Assembly: GCF_000504165.1 (NCBI RefSeq)
Contig: NZ_AYSE01000013.1
Span: forward strand, 1 to 64,000
DNA: 64,000 nt
Direction of reading: 5' to 3'
Origin: Bacillus sp. FJAT-14578
GTDB taxonomy: Bacteria; Bacillota; Bacilli; Bacillales; Bacillaceae_H
The notes below the pieces were generated by a model that saw only the letters and a program-made list of their open reading frames with translations, was not told the DNA's origin and searched no databases. Made by a program: the position numbers and the translations under genes. Below are positions 34,342 through 42,980 of this stretch, in pieces (within the stretch, counting starts at the first letter, position 1; each line of letters starts with the position of its first letter).

Positions 34342-35217
34342 TTAAAAGGTGAGAAGAGTTTCCTCTTTTGCTTGAACTCTATTGCAGCTGCCGAATATTT
34401 GCATATGGTGTTTCACATTTTCATACGCTGCATGGATGACATCTTGATGCAACGCAAAATAGTCGGCATAAGGTGCCGTTTCGCCTGACTTATTGACAGT
34501 ATGAACGACATTGTTAAAAGTGGCAGTCGCAACGTTAATCTTGCGGATTCCGGTTTGAATACATGTTTTAAAATCTTCAGGACTAATACCAGACCCGCCG
34601 TGCAATACTAATGGAATATCCACTTGTTCGTTAATTTCTTGCAAGCGATCCAATCGCAGGTTAGGATTCCCGTTATACATGCCGTGTGCATTTCCAATCG
34701 CGATGGCTAACGCATCTATATTCGTTTCCTCTGCAAATCGTTTTGCTTCTTCCGTACTCGTAAGCAGCATTTCGATATCTTCCGAGCCATCTTCACTGCC
34801 CCCGACCCTTCCGATTTCTGCTTCTACTGTTGCTCCGTATTGTTTAGCCAGTTCAACCACTTCTTTTGTTTTTTGAATGTTTTCCTCCAGCGGATGGTGC
34901 GAGCCATCATACATAACAGAGCTAAAGCCGATTTCTAACGTCTGTTTAATTTTCTCAAGAGTCATCCCATGATCAAAATGAACCGCTACAGGGACTTTCG
35001 CCTCTTTTGCTGCAGCTACCATTAGAGGACCAATCATATGAATAGGTGAATGATTGAGCCGAACTTCCGCAATTTGAAGAATTAGAGGAGAACGTAACTC
35101 TTCAGCTGCTTTAATAGCTCCCATCACCATTTCCATATTGGCAACGCTAAAAGCACCCACTCCATAATTATCTTGCTCCGCTTTTGCTAAAATATCTTTC
35201 ATCTTTACTAATGCCAT
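34342..35217 (-). CDS. Class II fructose-bisphosphate-type aldolase (possible IolJ)
   Basis: 291 residues. Zinc-dependent class II aldolase motifs: HFDHG near 85 (catalytic Asp and a zinc His), EAEIGRVGG near 140, GNAHGMY near 180 and LHGGSG near 210 for the phosphate. Family members cleave fructose-1,6-bisphosphate, tagatose-bisphosphate or, in inositol breakdown, 2-deoxy-5-keto-gluconate-6-phosphate (IolJ). The iol cluster at 52-64 kb has no aldolase gene in view. This one sits with a LacI gene paralogous to the iol repressor and an ABC transporter sharing its operator, so IolJ is a reasonable but unproven role. It lies 22 bases after the LacI gene, in one operon. Confidence 0.8.
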   Translation of the reverse strand: MALVKMKDILAKAEQDNYGVGAFSVANMEMVMGAIKAAEELRSPLILQIAEVRLNHSPIHMIGPLMVAAAKEAKVPVAVHFDHGMTLEKIKQTLEIGFSSVMYDGSHHPLEENIQKTKEVVELAKQYGATVEAEIGRVGGSEDGSEDIEMLLTSTEEAKRFAEETNIDALAIAIGNAHGMYNGNPNLRLDRLQEINEQVDIPLVLHGGSGISPEDFKTCIQTGIRKINVATATFNNVVHTVNKSGETAPYADYFALHQDVIHAAYENVKHHMQIFGSCNRVQAKEETLLTF

Positions 35218-35239
35218 TAAACCCTCACCCTTTTCACTA

Positions 35240-36256
35240 TTATTTACGAATCAAATAACCTTCTTTATATGTATCTGTCGATTGACGGACAATTAACTCA
35301 GGAGAAAGAAGCAGACGCTCTTTATGGCTTTTAGGTTCTTTCATCTCTTCAATTAACAAATCAACCACCTTTGCCCCCATTTCCTTGATTGGCTGGGCAA
35401 CCGTCGTTAGCATTGGACTTGTGTTGGTCGATAGGATGGTATTATCAAACCCGATGATGGATACATCTTGAGGAATGCTTAAACCCGCTTCCTTAGCCGC
35501 CTGTACAACTCCACTCGCCAATAAATCGTTGCAGGCGAAAATGGCGGTAGGTCTCTCTTTCAGCGAGAAAAGCTGTTTAGCACTTTCATAGCCTCTGGTC
35601 ATTAATGCTTCCGTTTTGATCATATAACCATCGCGTATCGGAATGTTGGCCTCTTCCATCACATCCCTAAACGCATCGACACGGGGTTTATTGCTTCGAA
35701 CCCCTTCTGCAATAATGGCGATTCTTGTATGACCTAAGGACAGCAAATACGAAGCAGCCAGGTATCCCCCTTTATAGTCATCCACTGTCACCGTATTAAT
35801 GGACAGTTTAGGAATTTCTGACGCTACTAGAGTAATAGGGACTTCTTTTACCACATCTTCCAGCAATTTCGTACATCGAAAAGCCGAGGCTACGATGAGG
35901 CCGTCTATTTGCTGGCGAACTAAAAGCGATAAATACCTTTCTTCCTTTTCTGTAAGGTTATCCGTACTGCACATCATGACGTTAAATCCCCGTTCATAGC
36001 TCTGATCTTCAATGCTCCTGGCAATTTCAGCGAAGAAAGGGTTGGAAATATCAGGGATAAGAAGGCCGATGGTTTTGGTTTGTTTTCCTGTTAAGGCAGA
36101 CGCTACTACACTGGGACGGTAGTTGAGCTTATCCATCGTTTGAAATACCTTTTTTCTCGTTTTATCACTTATGCGTCCAGTATGATTGATTACTTTTGAC
36201 ACAGTGGCAATTGAAACACCTGCCTCTTTAGCGACATTATAGATAGTCGGTTTCAC
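35240..36256 (-). CDS. LacI-family repressor of the ABC-transporter cluster
   Basis: 338 residues from GTG 36256, preceded by GAGGAGGGG; longer in-frame starts at 36277 and 36295 also have ribosome sites, but the family usually begins K(P/V)TIYDVA. The helix-turn-helix reads TIYNVAKEAGVSIATVSKVIN, followed by the hinge helix and a periplasmic-binding-type sensor domain. The DNA-reading helix is nearly identical to that of the iol-cluster regulator at 61599-62600, implying overlapping operators. Palindromes centred on AAGCGCTT occur upstream of the transporter genes. It lies between a pseudogene and the aldolase gene. Confidence 0.88.
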   Translation of the reverse strand: MKPTIYNVAKEAGVSIATVSKVINHTGRISDKTRKKVFQTMDKLNYRPSVVASALTGKQTKTIGLLIPDISNPFFAEIARSIEDQSYERGFNVMMCSTDNLTEKEERYLSLLVRQQIDGLIVASAFRCTKLLEDVVKEVPITLVASEIPKLSINTVTVDDYKGGYLAASYLLSLGHTRIAIIAEGVRSNKPRVDAFRDVMEEANIPIRDGYMIKTEALMTRGYESAKQLFSLKERPTAIFACNDLLASGVVQAAKEAGLSIPQDVSIIGFDNTILSTNTSPMLTTVAQPIKEMGAKVVDLLIEEMKEPKSHKERLLLSPELIVRQSTDTYKEGYLIRK

Positions 36257-36352
36257 ATAAAGCCCCTCCTCTCTCATAAATTGCTCCCCTTTCAACGGGC
36301 AGTTCCCCTAATAAATAGAATTCTATTTGATGGGAGCCCTTTCTTTTTGACG

Positions 36353-36387
36353 AATAGGCAGTACCGCCGGAAGCAGTACTGCCTATT
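36353..36387. repeat. Single hairpin upstream of the LacI gene
   Basis: AATAGGCAGTAC pairs with GTACTGCCTATT (12 bp) around CGCCGGAAGCA. It resembles one half of the double-hairpin elements and lies between the pseudogene remnant and the LacI gene. Confidence 0.6.
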
Positions 36388-36431
36388 GATAGCACCTATC
36401 CGTTATTTAGACATTGGTCGTTTTCCCTCTT

Positions 36432-36669
36432 TTATCTTTCTATCCGAACTGCACTGCGTTCATCAGTCAAATCTTGTGCCGCAGAAGAGTTATATAAGGA
36501 TTCATAACCCTTTTCGATATATTGTCGGAATGTTGAACCTTTCTGCGCGGCCCTCGCTTTTACTTGCAATCGCCGCTGCTTCAGCGCGATCAGAACGTCT
36601 TAAAGCGGGTAAGAGCTGATCATAGGCGATATTTGCTGCACTCAAAATTCCCCATCGAATTTTTTTCAT
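36432..36669 (-). pseudogene. Degenerate Gfo/Idh/MocA dehydrogenase
   Basis: A good ribosome site (AAGGAGATG) and ATG 36669 begin a frame reading MKKIRWGILSAANIAYDQLL, the NAD(P)-binding start of a Gfo/Idh/MocA oxidoreductase. It stops after about 55 codons. A shifted frame continues YESLYNSSAAQDL and ends SAVRIER with a stop at 36432. About 75 codons thus remain of a gene that normally has 330-350, consistent with an internal deletion plus frameshift. It lies in the transporter operon, between the binding-protein gene and the LacI gene, and was probably a sugar or inositol dehydrogenase. Confidence 0.7.
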
Positions 36670-36833
36670 ATACTATCATCTCCTTCTCTATACGGAAATA
36701 AGCCAAGTTGCTAAATGTGCATGAACGATTTGCAAACTCAGCTACCCCTGTATGGTTTCGGAACAATCAGAAGCAATCAGGCGCTTTTCGAAAAATCTCC
36801 TGGCTGCTTCCTATCTCTTCAAGATCCACCTTA

Positions 36834-37793
36834 TTATTTAGAGATGCTTTGCAGGAAATCTAACTTCTCTTGTGCATTCTCCTTTGTAATCACATCGATA
36901 CCGCTGTCGATACGCTCTTCAATCTTTTCACCTTTCGCTGCTTTTACCGCATTTTCTACACCTTGGTATCCCATGTCATACGGACTTTGCGCAATCGTTC
37001 CTGCCAGCTTTCCGTCTAGAATGGACTCAACAGCTTCAACCGTACCATCTGTACCAATTACTGGAATCGATAATCCTTTTGCTTCAAGGGCGCGTAATAC
37101 GCCTAGCGCCATGTCATCATTTGCACTGAACACACCTTTTATATCCGGATTTTTTTGCAAAATGTTTTCCATAACTGACATCGCTTTTGTTTTATCACTG
37201 TCAGCCGGCTGCTCAGCTACCACTACCATTCCCGCTGCCTCTAATGCTTCTTTTGCACCTTTAATGCGCTGATCCGTTGCTTCGTTACCTAACGCGCCTG
37301 CAATCAATGCGACTTTATCCCCTTTTTGAAGCATAGAAGCTAACACTTTACCGCCTTCTTGACCTGCAGGGAAGTTTTCTGTTCCGATAAAGGACGTTTT
37401 GCCTTCAAAATCAGCATCGGTGTCTATTAAAAGGACTGGAAGATCGCTTTGTGTTGCTTGCTCCAATACAGGTACCACCGTATCTGGCTGTGATGGTGAC
37501 ACAACAAGAGCGCCAGGAGCTTGGTTGAGAGAGTCTTCAATCATGTTTACCTGCTCCATAATTTGCGATTCCGCTGATGGACCTACAATCGTTACATCCA
37601 CGCCTAAGTCCTCTCCTGCCTTTTTCGCTCCAGCTTCAACGTATTTCCAATACGGGCTGCTCAATGTTTTTAAAACAACAGCAACGCTCTCTGCTCCGCC
37701 TTCTCCTCCTGTTTTTTCTGAAGATCCCTGGCTGCATCCAACCGCTGATAATAATAAACCCGTCGTTGCTAATACCAATCCAAATTTTCTCAT
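36834..37793 (-). CDS. Sugar ABC transporter substrate-binding lipoprotein
   Basis: 319 residues from ATG 37793 with GGGGGAG upstream. The lipoprotein signal ends in a lipobox, LLLSAVGC, so the protein is tethered outside the membrane. The mature part is a type I periplasmic-binding fold of the ribose/galactose/inositol class (YWKYVEAGAKKAGEDLGV, GVFSANDDMALGVLRAL, PVIGTDGTVEAVESI). It delivers a sugar or polyol to the permease and ATPase encoded upstream. A LacI-type operator (37836-37849) lies between it and the permease gene, suggesting an extra internal promoter or roadblock. Confidence 0.9.
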   Translation of the reverse strand: MRKFGLVLATTGLLLSAVGCSQGSSEKTGGEGGAESVAVVLKTLSSPYWKYVEAGAKKAGEDLGVDVTIVGPSAESQIMEQVNMIEDSLNQAPGALVVSPSQPDTVVPVLEQATQSDLPVLLIDTDADFEGKTSFIGTENFPAGQEGGKVLASMLQKGDKVALIAGALGNEATDQRIKGAKEALEAAGMVVVAEQPADSDKTKAMSVMENILQKNPDIKGVFSANDDMALGVLRALEAKGLSIPVIGTDGTVEAVESILDGKLAGTIAQSPYDMGYQGVENAVKAAKGEKIEERIDSGIDVITKENAQEKLDFLQSISK

Positions 37794-37835
37794 TCTTTTC
37801 TCCCCCTGTTTTCTCTCTAAAATTATCATTTTGAA

Positions 37836-37849
37836 GAAAGCGCTTAACC
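37836..37849. promoter_or_regulatory. LacI-type operator before the binding-protein gene
   Basis: GAAAGCGCTTAACC is the exact reverse complement of the 14-mer at 61441-61454 in the iolC promoter. It lies 42 bases before the binding-protein start codon. Confidence 0.6.
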
Positions 37850-37880
37850 GAGATTCCAAAATAAGGATTTGAGTACACCA

Positions 37881-38873
37881 TTACCCCTTCTTGCTTTTTC
37901 TTTGACGAAGCACATCGACATACACAGCAGCAATAATAACTAAACCGATAACCGTCATTTGGAAGTCAGCTGATACATTTAGAAGGTTCAGTCCGTTTCT
38001 TAATACCGCAATAATCATTGCACCGATTAATGTACCCCAGACTGTCCCAACTCCACCGAAGAAACTGGCTCCACCGATAATAACGGCAGCAATTGCATCC
38101 AGCTCATACGATAATCCTGCAAGCGGGAAGGCTGAGTTTACTCGTCCTACCATGACTAAACCGGCAAGACCTGCCATAAAACCGCTGATCGTATAAACGA
38201 TGACCAACACTCGATTAACATTGATACCGGACAAGTGGGCCGCTTCTTTGTTTCCGCCGATTGCATAAATGTATCGGCCTGTTTGCGTTCTTGTTAAGAA
38301 GATATGGAAAATGACGTACATAGCGATAACAAGCAAAAAGCTCACTGGAATTGGACCAACAAATTCTCTCCCTAAAAACTGGATCATATATGGAAAGCCT
38401 GCAATCGGGGCTGCTGCAGTAATAATAAGCGCTAGTCCCCTTGCAATGTTCATCGTTCCAAGCGTTGAAATAAACGGATGCGGTAAACGCAGTTTCGTTA
38501 ACATGATTCCGTTTAACCAACCGAAGAAAGCCCCTACCAATAAACAAACGAGTATTCCAATAAATGGACTCATTCCCATATTGACCGTGACAACACCCAT
38601 TAACATGATGGCGATGGCAAGAATCGATCCTACAGATAAGTCAATCCCGGCCGTTAAAATCGGCAATAGCATCCCTAATGCTAAAATGGCGTTAATCGAT
38701 GACTGACGAGCGATATTCATAACATTGTTGACCGTTAGAAACTTGTCTGATAAAACTGTGAGGATAACACTTAATAATACTAAACCAATTAGAGCACCAA
38801 ACTTTTCCAAATAATATCGTGCAGGTTTTCCTTCTTTTGCTGTTTTTGTTTTATCTACAATAATTTCAGCCAT
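37881..38873 (-). CDS. Sugar ABC transporter permease (RbsC type)
   Basis: 330 residues, about 9-10 membrane helices, single-subunit BPD-transporter family (RbsC/XylH/IatP). It has the family hallmark TAGIDLSVGSILAIA and, later, ELDAIAAVIIGGASFFGGVGTVWGT. It starts 3 bases after the ATPase gene with GGAGGGTGA as ribosome site. Together with the ATPase and the lipoprotein it forms an importer for a pentose, hexose or inositol. Confidence 0.9.
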   Translation of the reverse strand: MAEIIVDKTKTAKEGKPARYYLEKFGALIGLVLLSVILTVLSDKFLTVNNVMNIARQSSINAILALGMLLPILTAGIDLSVGSILAIAIMLMGVVTVNMGMSPFIGILVCLLVGAFFGWLNGIMLTKLRLPHPFISTLGTMNIARGLALIITAAAPIAGFPYMIQFLGREFVGPIPVSFLLVIAMYVIFHIFLTRTQTGRYIYAIGGNKEAAHLSGINVNRVLVIVYTISGFMAGLAGLVMVGRVNSAFPLAGLSYELDAIAAVIIGGASFFGGVGTVWGTLIGAMIIAVLRNGLNLLNVSADFQMTVIGLVIIAAVYVDVLRQRKSKKG

Positions 38874-38876
38874 TTT

Positions 38877-40382
38877 TCACCCTCCTGTAGCCGCTTTCAT
38901 AATATTCTCTTGTGATGCTTCCGTACGAGACAGATCAGCTGTCAGCTTGCCTTCGCTCATAACGAGGATGCGATCGCACATCCCTAAGATTTCTGGTAAA
39001 TCGGAAGAAATCATTAATACAATAGCTCCGTTCTCTACCAATTGGTTCATTAAGCGATATACTTCAACCTTGGCTCCCACATCGATTCCCCTGGTCGGTT
39101 CATCAAAGATAAAGACCTTGGCTTGTGTACAAAGCCATTTAGCAATAACAACCTTTTGCTGATTTCCTCCACTCAGCTTACGTGCGTTCAATTCGATGTT
39201 TCCCGGTCGAACCTTTAATTCTTTTATGTAGTCCTCTGCTGTGTCTTTAATTCTCTTTAAATTTATTAATCTGTTATTCTGGAAAGCTTTCATATTTGCG
39301 AGTGCAATATTGAAATCAAGCGGCTGATCCAGCAGCAGTCCTTCATTTTTGCGATCCTCTGTGATAAAGGCAATCCCTGCATTAATCGCATCACGAGGGG
39401 TTTTAATATTTACTTCTATTCCATCGATAAATATTTTTCCGCCTTCCTTCGGATCGGCTGCGAAAATCGCTCTCGCCAATTCCGTGCGTCCTGCTCCAAC
39501 AAGTCCTGCAATCCCTACAATTTCACCGTAGCGAATATTAAAGGATAGTGGATGCTCGGTGTCTTTCACTTTCAGATTTTCTACACGGAAGCCCTCGTCG
39601 CCAAGCTTGAATGATTGCTTCGGATACTTCTCATTTAATGTGCGTCCTACCATTAGTTCTATCCACTTATCTGTGCTCGTTGTCTTCACTGGAAGGGTCT
39701 CGATTTTAAATCCATCACGTAAAATCGTAATTCGATCACCCATTCTCTTAATTTCTTCAAGGCGGTGGGATATAAAGACAATAGCAATCCCTTTTTCCGT
39801 CAATCCTTCAACCGTCTGATACAGCTGTTCCACTTCCGCTCCACTCAAACTCGCTGTCGGTTCATCCATAATGATGAGCTTCGCATCGAGCGTAAGCGCT
39901 TTAGCAATTTCGACTAATTGTTGTTGGCCAATTCCTAACTCACCTAAATTACGATCAGCCAAATCTGGACTCTGGCCAAGCATTTTTAAATAGTGTTTAG
40001 CCTGTTCTTTCATTTGTTTGCGGTCTAAAGTGGATACTTTTCCTCCTTTCTTTAGCTCGCGACCAAGAAAAATATTTTCGTACACTTTTAACTGCGGAAC
40101 AACATTCAGCTCTTGATAAATAGTTGCAATACCCAAATTCATAGAATCTATAGGGGTATTGATGTTTACAAGCTGACCTTCCCAATAAATTTCACCTGCA
40201 TCTTTTTCATAGGCACCTGTCAGGATTTTAATGAGCGTCGATTTTCCTGCGCCATTTTCCCCAAGCAGTACGTGCACTTCTCCTGGAACGACATCCAAAT
40301 CAATTCCTTTTAAAACATGATTGTTTGAAAAGCTTTTCTTTATGCCTTTCATTAACAACAAACTTTTTTCTTCCTTTTTCAT
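38877..40382 (-). CDS. Sugar ABC transporter ATPase (RbsA type, double domain)
   Basis: 501 residues, two fused nucleotide-binding domains. The first is complete: Walker A GENGAGKS near 43, signature LGIGQQQLVEIAK and Walker B LIIMDEP. The second has a degenerate Walker A (GLVGAGRTE), signature LSGGNQQKVVIAK and Walker B VFIFDEP, as usual for RbsA/MglA/XylG proteins. It powers sugar import. It is first in the transporter operon, behind a sigma-A promoter (40465-40493) with a LacI-type operator at the start site. Confidence 0.92.
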   Translation of the reverse strand: MKKEEKSLLLMKGIKKSFSNNHVLKGIDLDVVPGEVHVLLGENGAGKSTLIKILTGAYEKDAGEIYWEGQLVNINTPIDSMNLGIATIYQELNVVPQLKVYENIFLGRELKKGGKVSTLDRKQMKEQAKHYLKMLGQSPDLADRNLGELGIGQQQLVEIAKALTLDAKLIIMDEPTASLSGAEVEQLYQTVEGLTEKGIAIVFISHRLEEIKRMGDRITILRDGFKIETLPVKTTSTDKWIELMVGRTLNEKYPKQSFKLGDEGFRVENLKVKDTEHPLSFNIRYGEIVGIAGLVGAGRTELARAIFAADPKEGGKIFIDGIEVNIKTPRDAINAGIAFITEDRKNEGLLLDQPLDFNIALANMKAFQNNRLINLKRIKDTAEDYIKELKVRPGNIELNARKLSGGNQQKVVIAKWLCTQAKVFIFDEPTRGIDVGAKVEVYRLMNQLVENGAIVLMISSDLPEILGMCDRILVMSEGKLTADLSRTEASQENIMKAATGG

Positions 40383-40438
40383 TGATGGACTCCTTTCTTA
40401 CCTTAAATGATATAAGCCCAATACAAGGTGATTTTCTA

Positions 40439-40452
40439 GGTAAGCGCTTTCC
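40439..40452. promoter_or_regulatory. LacI-type operator at the ABC-transporter promoter
   Basis: GGTAAGCGCTTTCC (minus strand GGAAAGCGCTTACC) lies 13 bases downstream of the -10 box, covering the expected transcription start. The surrounding minus-strand ATAAGGAAAGCGCTTACCTA matches the iolC operator except for one extra A there. It also fits the cre consensus at 12 of 14 positions. Confidence 0.65.
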
Positions 40453-40464
40453 TTATATTTTTAA

Positions 40465-40493
40465 ATTATATAGAGATTTTTACGATTAGGCAA
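40465..40493 (-). promoter_or_regulatory. Sigma-A promoter of the ABC-transporter operon
   Basis: On the minus strand TTGCCT (40488-40493), 17 bases, TATAAT (40465-40470). Transcription would start near 40458, inside the operator. Confidence 0.75.
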
Positions 40494-40749
40494 TACAATT
40501 TTCAGAAAAAATTAAATTATTATTAATATTCAATAAACGTTATTCTAAACGAATGACAACCATATATTTCAGATGCGATAATTGCCGCCATGACTGTTCA
40601 TGTCAAACTGATCAATCCCGTATTATGCTTTTATTTCTATGGATTCAACGGATAAAATGTCTTTCTCCATCCATGCTTCCTACCAATATGCTTTTCATTT
40701 CAACACTCTTCCAATATAATAAAATGAGAAAATCCCAGCTCATTTCTTA

Positions 40750-40779
40750 TTGACAAACATAAAAATGTAAGCGTATACT
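40750..40779 (+). promoter_or_regulatory. Sigma-A promoter of the YolD-like gene
   Basis: TTGACA (40750-40755), 18 bases, TATACT (40774-40779). The spacer contains TGTAAGCGTATACT, a 12/14 cre-like match. The leader before the start codon is about 130 bases. Confidence 0.65.
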
Positions 40780-40791
40780 ATCCAAAAACAT

Positions 40792-40809
40792 AAGTTAAGC
40801 GCTTAACTT
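40792..40809. promoter_or_regulatory. 18-bp palindromic operator downstream of the YolD-like promoter
   Basis: AAGTTAAGCGCTTAACTT is a perfect palindrome just after the -10 box. Its core AAGCGCTT is that of the operators at the transporter and iol promoters. It is an ideal site for a LacI-type dimer. Confidence 0.6.
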
Positions 40810-40915
40810 AACACTTACCTTTATTAAAGTTTCATAATGTTTTATACCTTTATTTGAAAACGCTTACTATGTTTATGTTAGACATTTAATAACTACTTAG
40901 AGGAGAGCAAGCACA

Positions 40916-41098
40916 ATGATATTAAAAGGATTAACACAAAATCGCTTAGTCACAATTAACTATTACCAGAATGGCATATTACAAAGATGCAAAGGACGTA
41001 TTTTTAAGCTTAACCTTGCTGAACAGACCGTTTTTTTAAAGGATCCGCAACAAAACATCTTCTCCATTCAGGTGTCTAGAATCATGGAGATTGTTTAG
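40916..41098 (+). CDS. Short YolD-like protein
   Basis: 60 residues with GAGGAG ten bases upstream. The chain reads as an extended beta protein (TINYYQNGILQRCKGRIFKLNL...TVFLKDPQQNIFSIQVSRIMEI), matching the C-terminal half of YolD-like proteins (xYYxxGxxxxxxGxIxxID...IxxxxIxxI). YolD-like proteins often accompany UvrX/DinB-type genes and phages, but none is adjacent here. The strong promoter and palindromic operator upstream suggest tight control. The function is unknown, and the family call is moderate. Confidence 0.55.
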   Translation: MILKGLTQNRLVTINYYQNGILQRCKGRIFKLNLAEQTVFLKDPQQNIFSIQVSRIMEIV

Positions 41099-41220
41099 AA
41101 TAGATCTTACTAAAACTACGTATGAAACAAGAATATATATGTCCTATTCCATCAAAAACGTTCATAAATAATTTTTAGACATAAACGAACGTAAAAAACA
41201 GCCTTTTTTGGGCAAAAATA

Positions 41221-41254
41221 ACCCGTTCGTAAAAGGGTACTTTTACGAACGGGT
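41221..41254. repeat. Single 15-bp hairpin after the YolD-like gene
   Basis: ACCCGTTCGTAAAAG pairs perfectly with CTTTTACGAACGGGT around GGTA. It could end the YolD-like transcript, although no T-run follows. The rest of 41099-41409 is AT-rich with no gene I can support. Confidence 0.6.
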
Positions 41255-41409
41255 AAAGTAACAATCATCATAAAAAGCAAAAACACATAATCTTTCATTT
41301 TAAATTATTTTCACACCAGAACCGTTGTACCGACCTGCTTTTTTGAGACTGGCGAAAAATTATTTTTTGAAAAATCCCGCCCTAACTTTCATTATGATGT
41401 ATCATACTA

Positions 41410-41601
41410 TCAAAACAACCAAGTATTGAACACTTTATATAGTGAAATCGGCAATATAACAAGTGCACCAACAAGCAGCATAATATGTATGAGATTCACT
41501 GTACACTCTCGTTTATTTTGAAGGAAGAACCATATCCACCCAATAGCTAACATGATATTAGTTGCCTCAGATACAATCTCTCTTCCCGACAACAGCCTCA
41601 C
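41410..41601 (-). CDS. Small two-helix membrane protein
   Basis: 63 residues starting at GTG 41601 with AAGGGG upstream. Two hydrophobic segments (about 12-27, IMLAIGWIWFFL, and 38-57, IHIMLLVGALVILPISLYK) are joined by a short charged loop (QNKREC). I do not recognise the family. It lies just downstream of purU in the same orientation, about 95 bases away. Confidence 0.45.
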   Translation of the reverse strand: MRLLSGREIVSEATNIMLAIGWIWFFLQNKRECTVNLIHIMLLVGALVILPISLYKVFNTWLF

Positions 41602-41696
41602 CCCATATCCCCTTCATTATATTCGTGATTTCAACGCTATTGGCATTCACTTAGCAAGTCGAAGCTTAACAAGGTAGATCGCCTTATAAAAGTGCC

Positions 41697-42566
41697 TCAT
41701 GCAAATACAATCGTTTTATTACCATGAACAATTACTTTATCTTCAACATGCCAGGAAACGGCTTCGGCAAGAACCTTTCTTTCCACATGACGCCCGGCAA
41801 TCTTTAAATCTTCTGCTGTATATCGATGATTAATTCGCTGTACATTTTGTTCAATAATTGGGCCTTCATCAAGATCATTGGTAACATAATGTGCAGTTGC
41901 TCCAATCAACTTGACTCCGCGGTTAAACGCTCTCACATAGGGGTTTGCCCCAACAAATGCCGGCAAGAAGGAATGGTGGATATTAATAATTTGATTCGGG
42001 TATTTGGATATAAAATTAGGGGAAAGAATTTGCATATACCTTGCCAAGACGATAAGGTCTGCTTTCCCTTTCAATAGTTCTAATGCTTTCTGTTCGGATT
42101 CTTCTTTCGTTTCTTTAGACATTGGCATATGATAAAACGGAATGCCATAACTCTCAACTACTTCTTTTAAGTCAGCATGGTTACTGATGACCATAGGAAT
42201 TTCCACTTCAATTTCTTTGGATTTCCAACGCCAAATCAGTTCCATAAGGGCGTGATCTGCTTTGGAAACAAAGATGGCCATTCGTTTTATTTGTTTCTTG
42301 CTGCTCAATTTCCAATCTAAAGCATAATCTCGTGCCAACATATGTAGATCTTGTTCAAGTTTTTCAAATGAAGAATCAAAGTCTGCCAAATCAAACTCAA
42401 TTCTCATAAAAAATATACCCGACTGTGGGTCCGTTGTATGTTGGTCAAAATGTACAATATTTGCTTTATGTTCTAACAAAAAGTTAGTGACAGTCGAGAT
42501 AATACCAGGCTTCTCTGGACAAGAAATTAATAATCTTGCACGGCTATCATTTACTTGTGTATTCAA
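41697..42566 (-). CDS. purU: Formyltetrahydrofolate deformylase PurU
   Basis: 289 residues, start TTG 42566 with CGGAGGAAG upstream. An N-terminal ACT domain (residues about 9-85, RLLISCPEKPGIISTVTNFLLEH) precedes a formyltransferase fold with the catalytic region NIHHSFLPAF and Asp in DLDEGPIIEQ. It hydrolyses 10-formyl-THF to formate and THF. That makes sense beside the glycine-cleavage genes, which load THF with one-carbon units. A 260-bp MITE-like repeat sits immediately upstream of the ribosome site, so its promoter lies in or beyond that repeat. Confidence 0.93.
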   Translation of the reverse strand: MNTQVNDSRARLLISCPEKPGIISTVTNFLLEHKANIVHFDQHTTDPQSGIFFMRIEFDLADFDSSFEKLEQDLHMLARDYALDWKLSSKKQIKRMAIFVSKADHALMELIWRWKSKEIEVEIPMVISNHADLKEVVESYGIPFYHMPMSKETKEESEQKALELLKGKADLIVLARYMQILSPNFISKYPNQIINIHHSFLPAFVGANPYVRAFNRGVKLIGATAHYVTNDLDEGPIIEQNVQRINHRYTAEDLKIAGRHVERKVLAEAVSWHVEDKVIVHGNKTIVFA

Positions 42567-42585
42567 CGCTCTTCCTCCGTTCTTT

Positions 42586-42845
42586 AAGGCTGTGTCTATA
42601 TTTTTGATAAGGCTCTTTTCTAAAAGATTGTTGTTTTTAGATAGGTTTCTTAAAAGATAAGCGTTTAAGGTTGGTTGGAGCGGAAGGTGCGAGACTCCTG
42701 CGGGAGCAGCGGGACAGGTGAGACCCCACAGGCTGTAAGCCGAGGAGGCTCACCGCACGCCCCGCGGAAAGCGAGTAACCTGGAGCGGAAATCAACCACT
42801 CCCTACTACTTGTTAAATAGCAACAAAGTTTGCGAAAACAGCCTT
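42586..42845. repeat. MITE-like 260-bp repeat
   Basis: It is bounded by inverted ends AAGGCTGT (42586-42593) and ACAGCCTT (42838-42845). The interior carries a long imperfect GC-rich palindrome, with GGAGCGGAAGGTGCGAGACT near one end and GAGCGGAAATCAACC near the other, and CTCCTGCGGGAG inside. Elements with this core are widespread in Bacillus genomes and carry no gene. A frame on the minus strand through it is an artefact. The rest of 42567-42980 shows only a CTCACAAAGGTTCTCG motif (about 42945), like the leader of the double-hairpin elements. Confidence 0.7.
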
Positions 42846-42980
42846 TGATAAAAAAGAGGTCTATTTCTCTTTGTGAATATCCCAATTAGTATTGAGCCTT
42901 ACCCTATCTGCGCTTTTCTGTTCTTTCATCTAGAATAAGCCTCACAAAGGTTCTCGATTTATATAGTCTGCTGCCTTGTA

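Noticed and set aside
40553..40753. Plus-strand frame with several Cys residues upstream of the YolD-like gene
   Set aside because: No ribosome site, and it contains the -35 box of the YolD-like promoter; composition is not gene-like.
42637..42885. A minus-strand frame of about 80 codons
   Set aside because: It runs straight through the palindromic MITE-like repeat and has the biased composition of that repeat.
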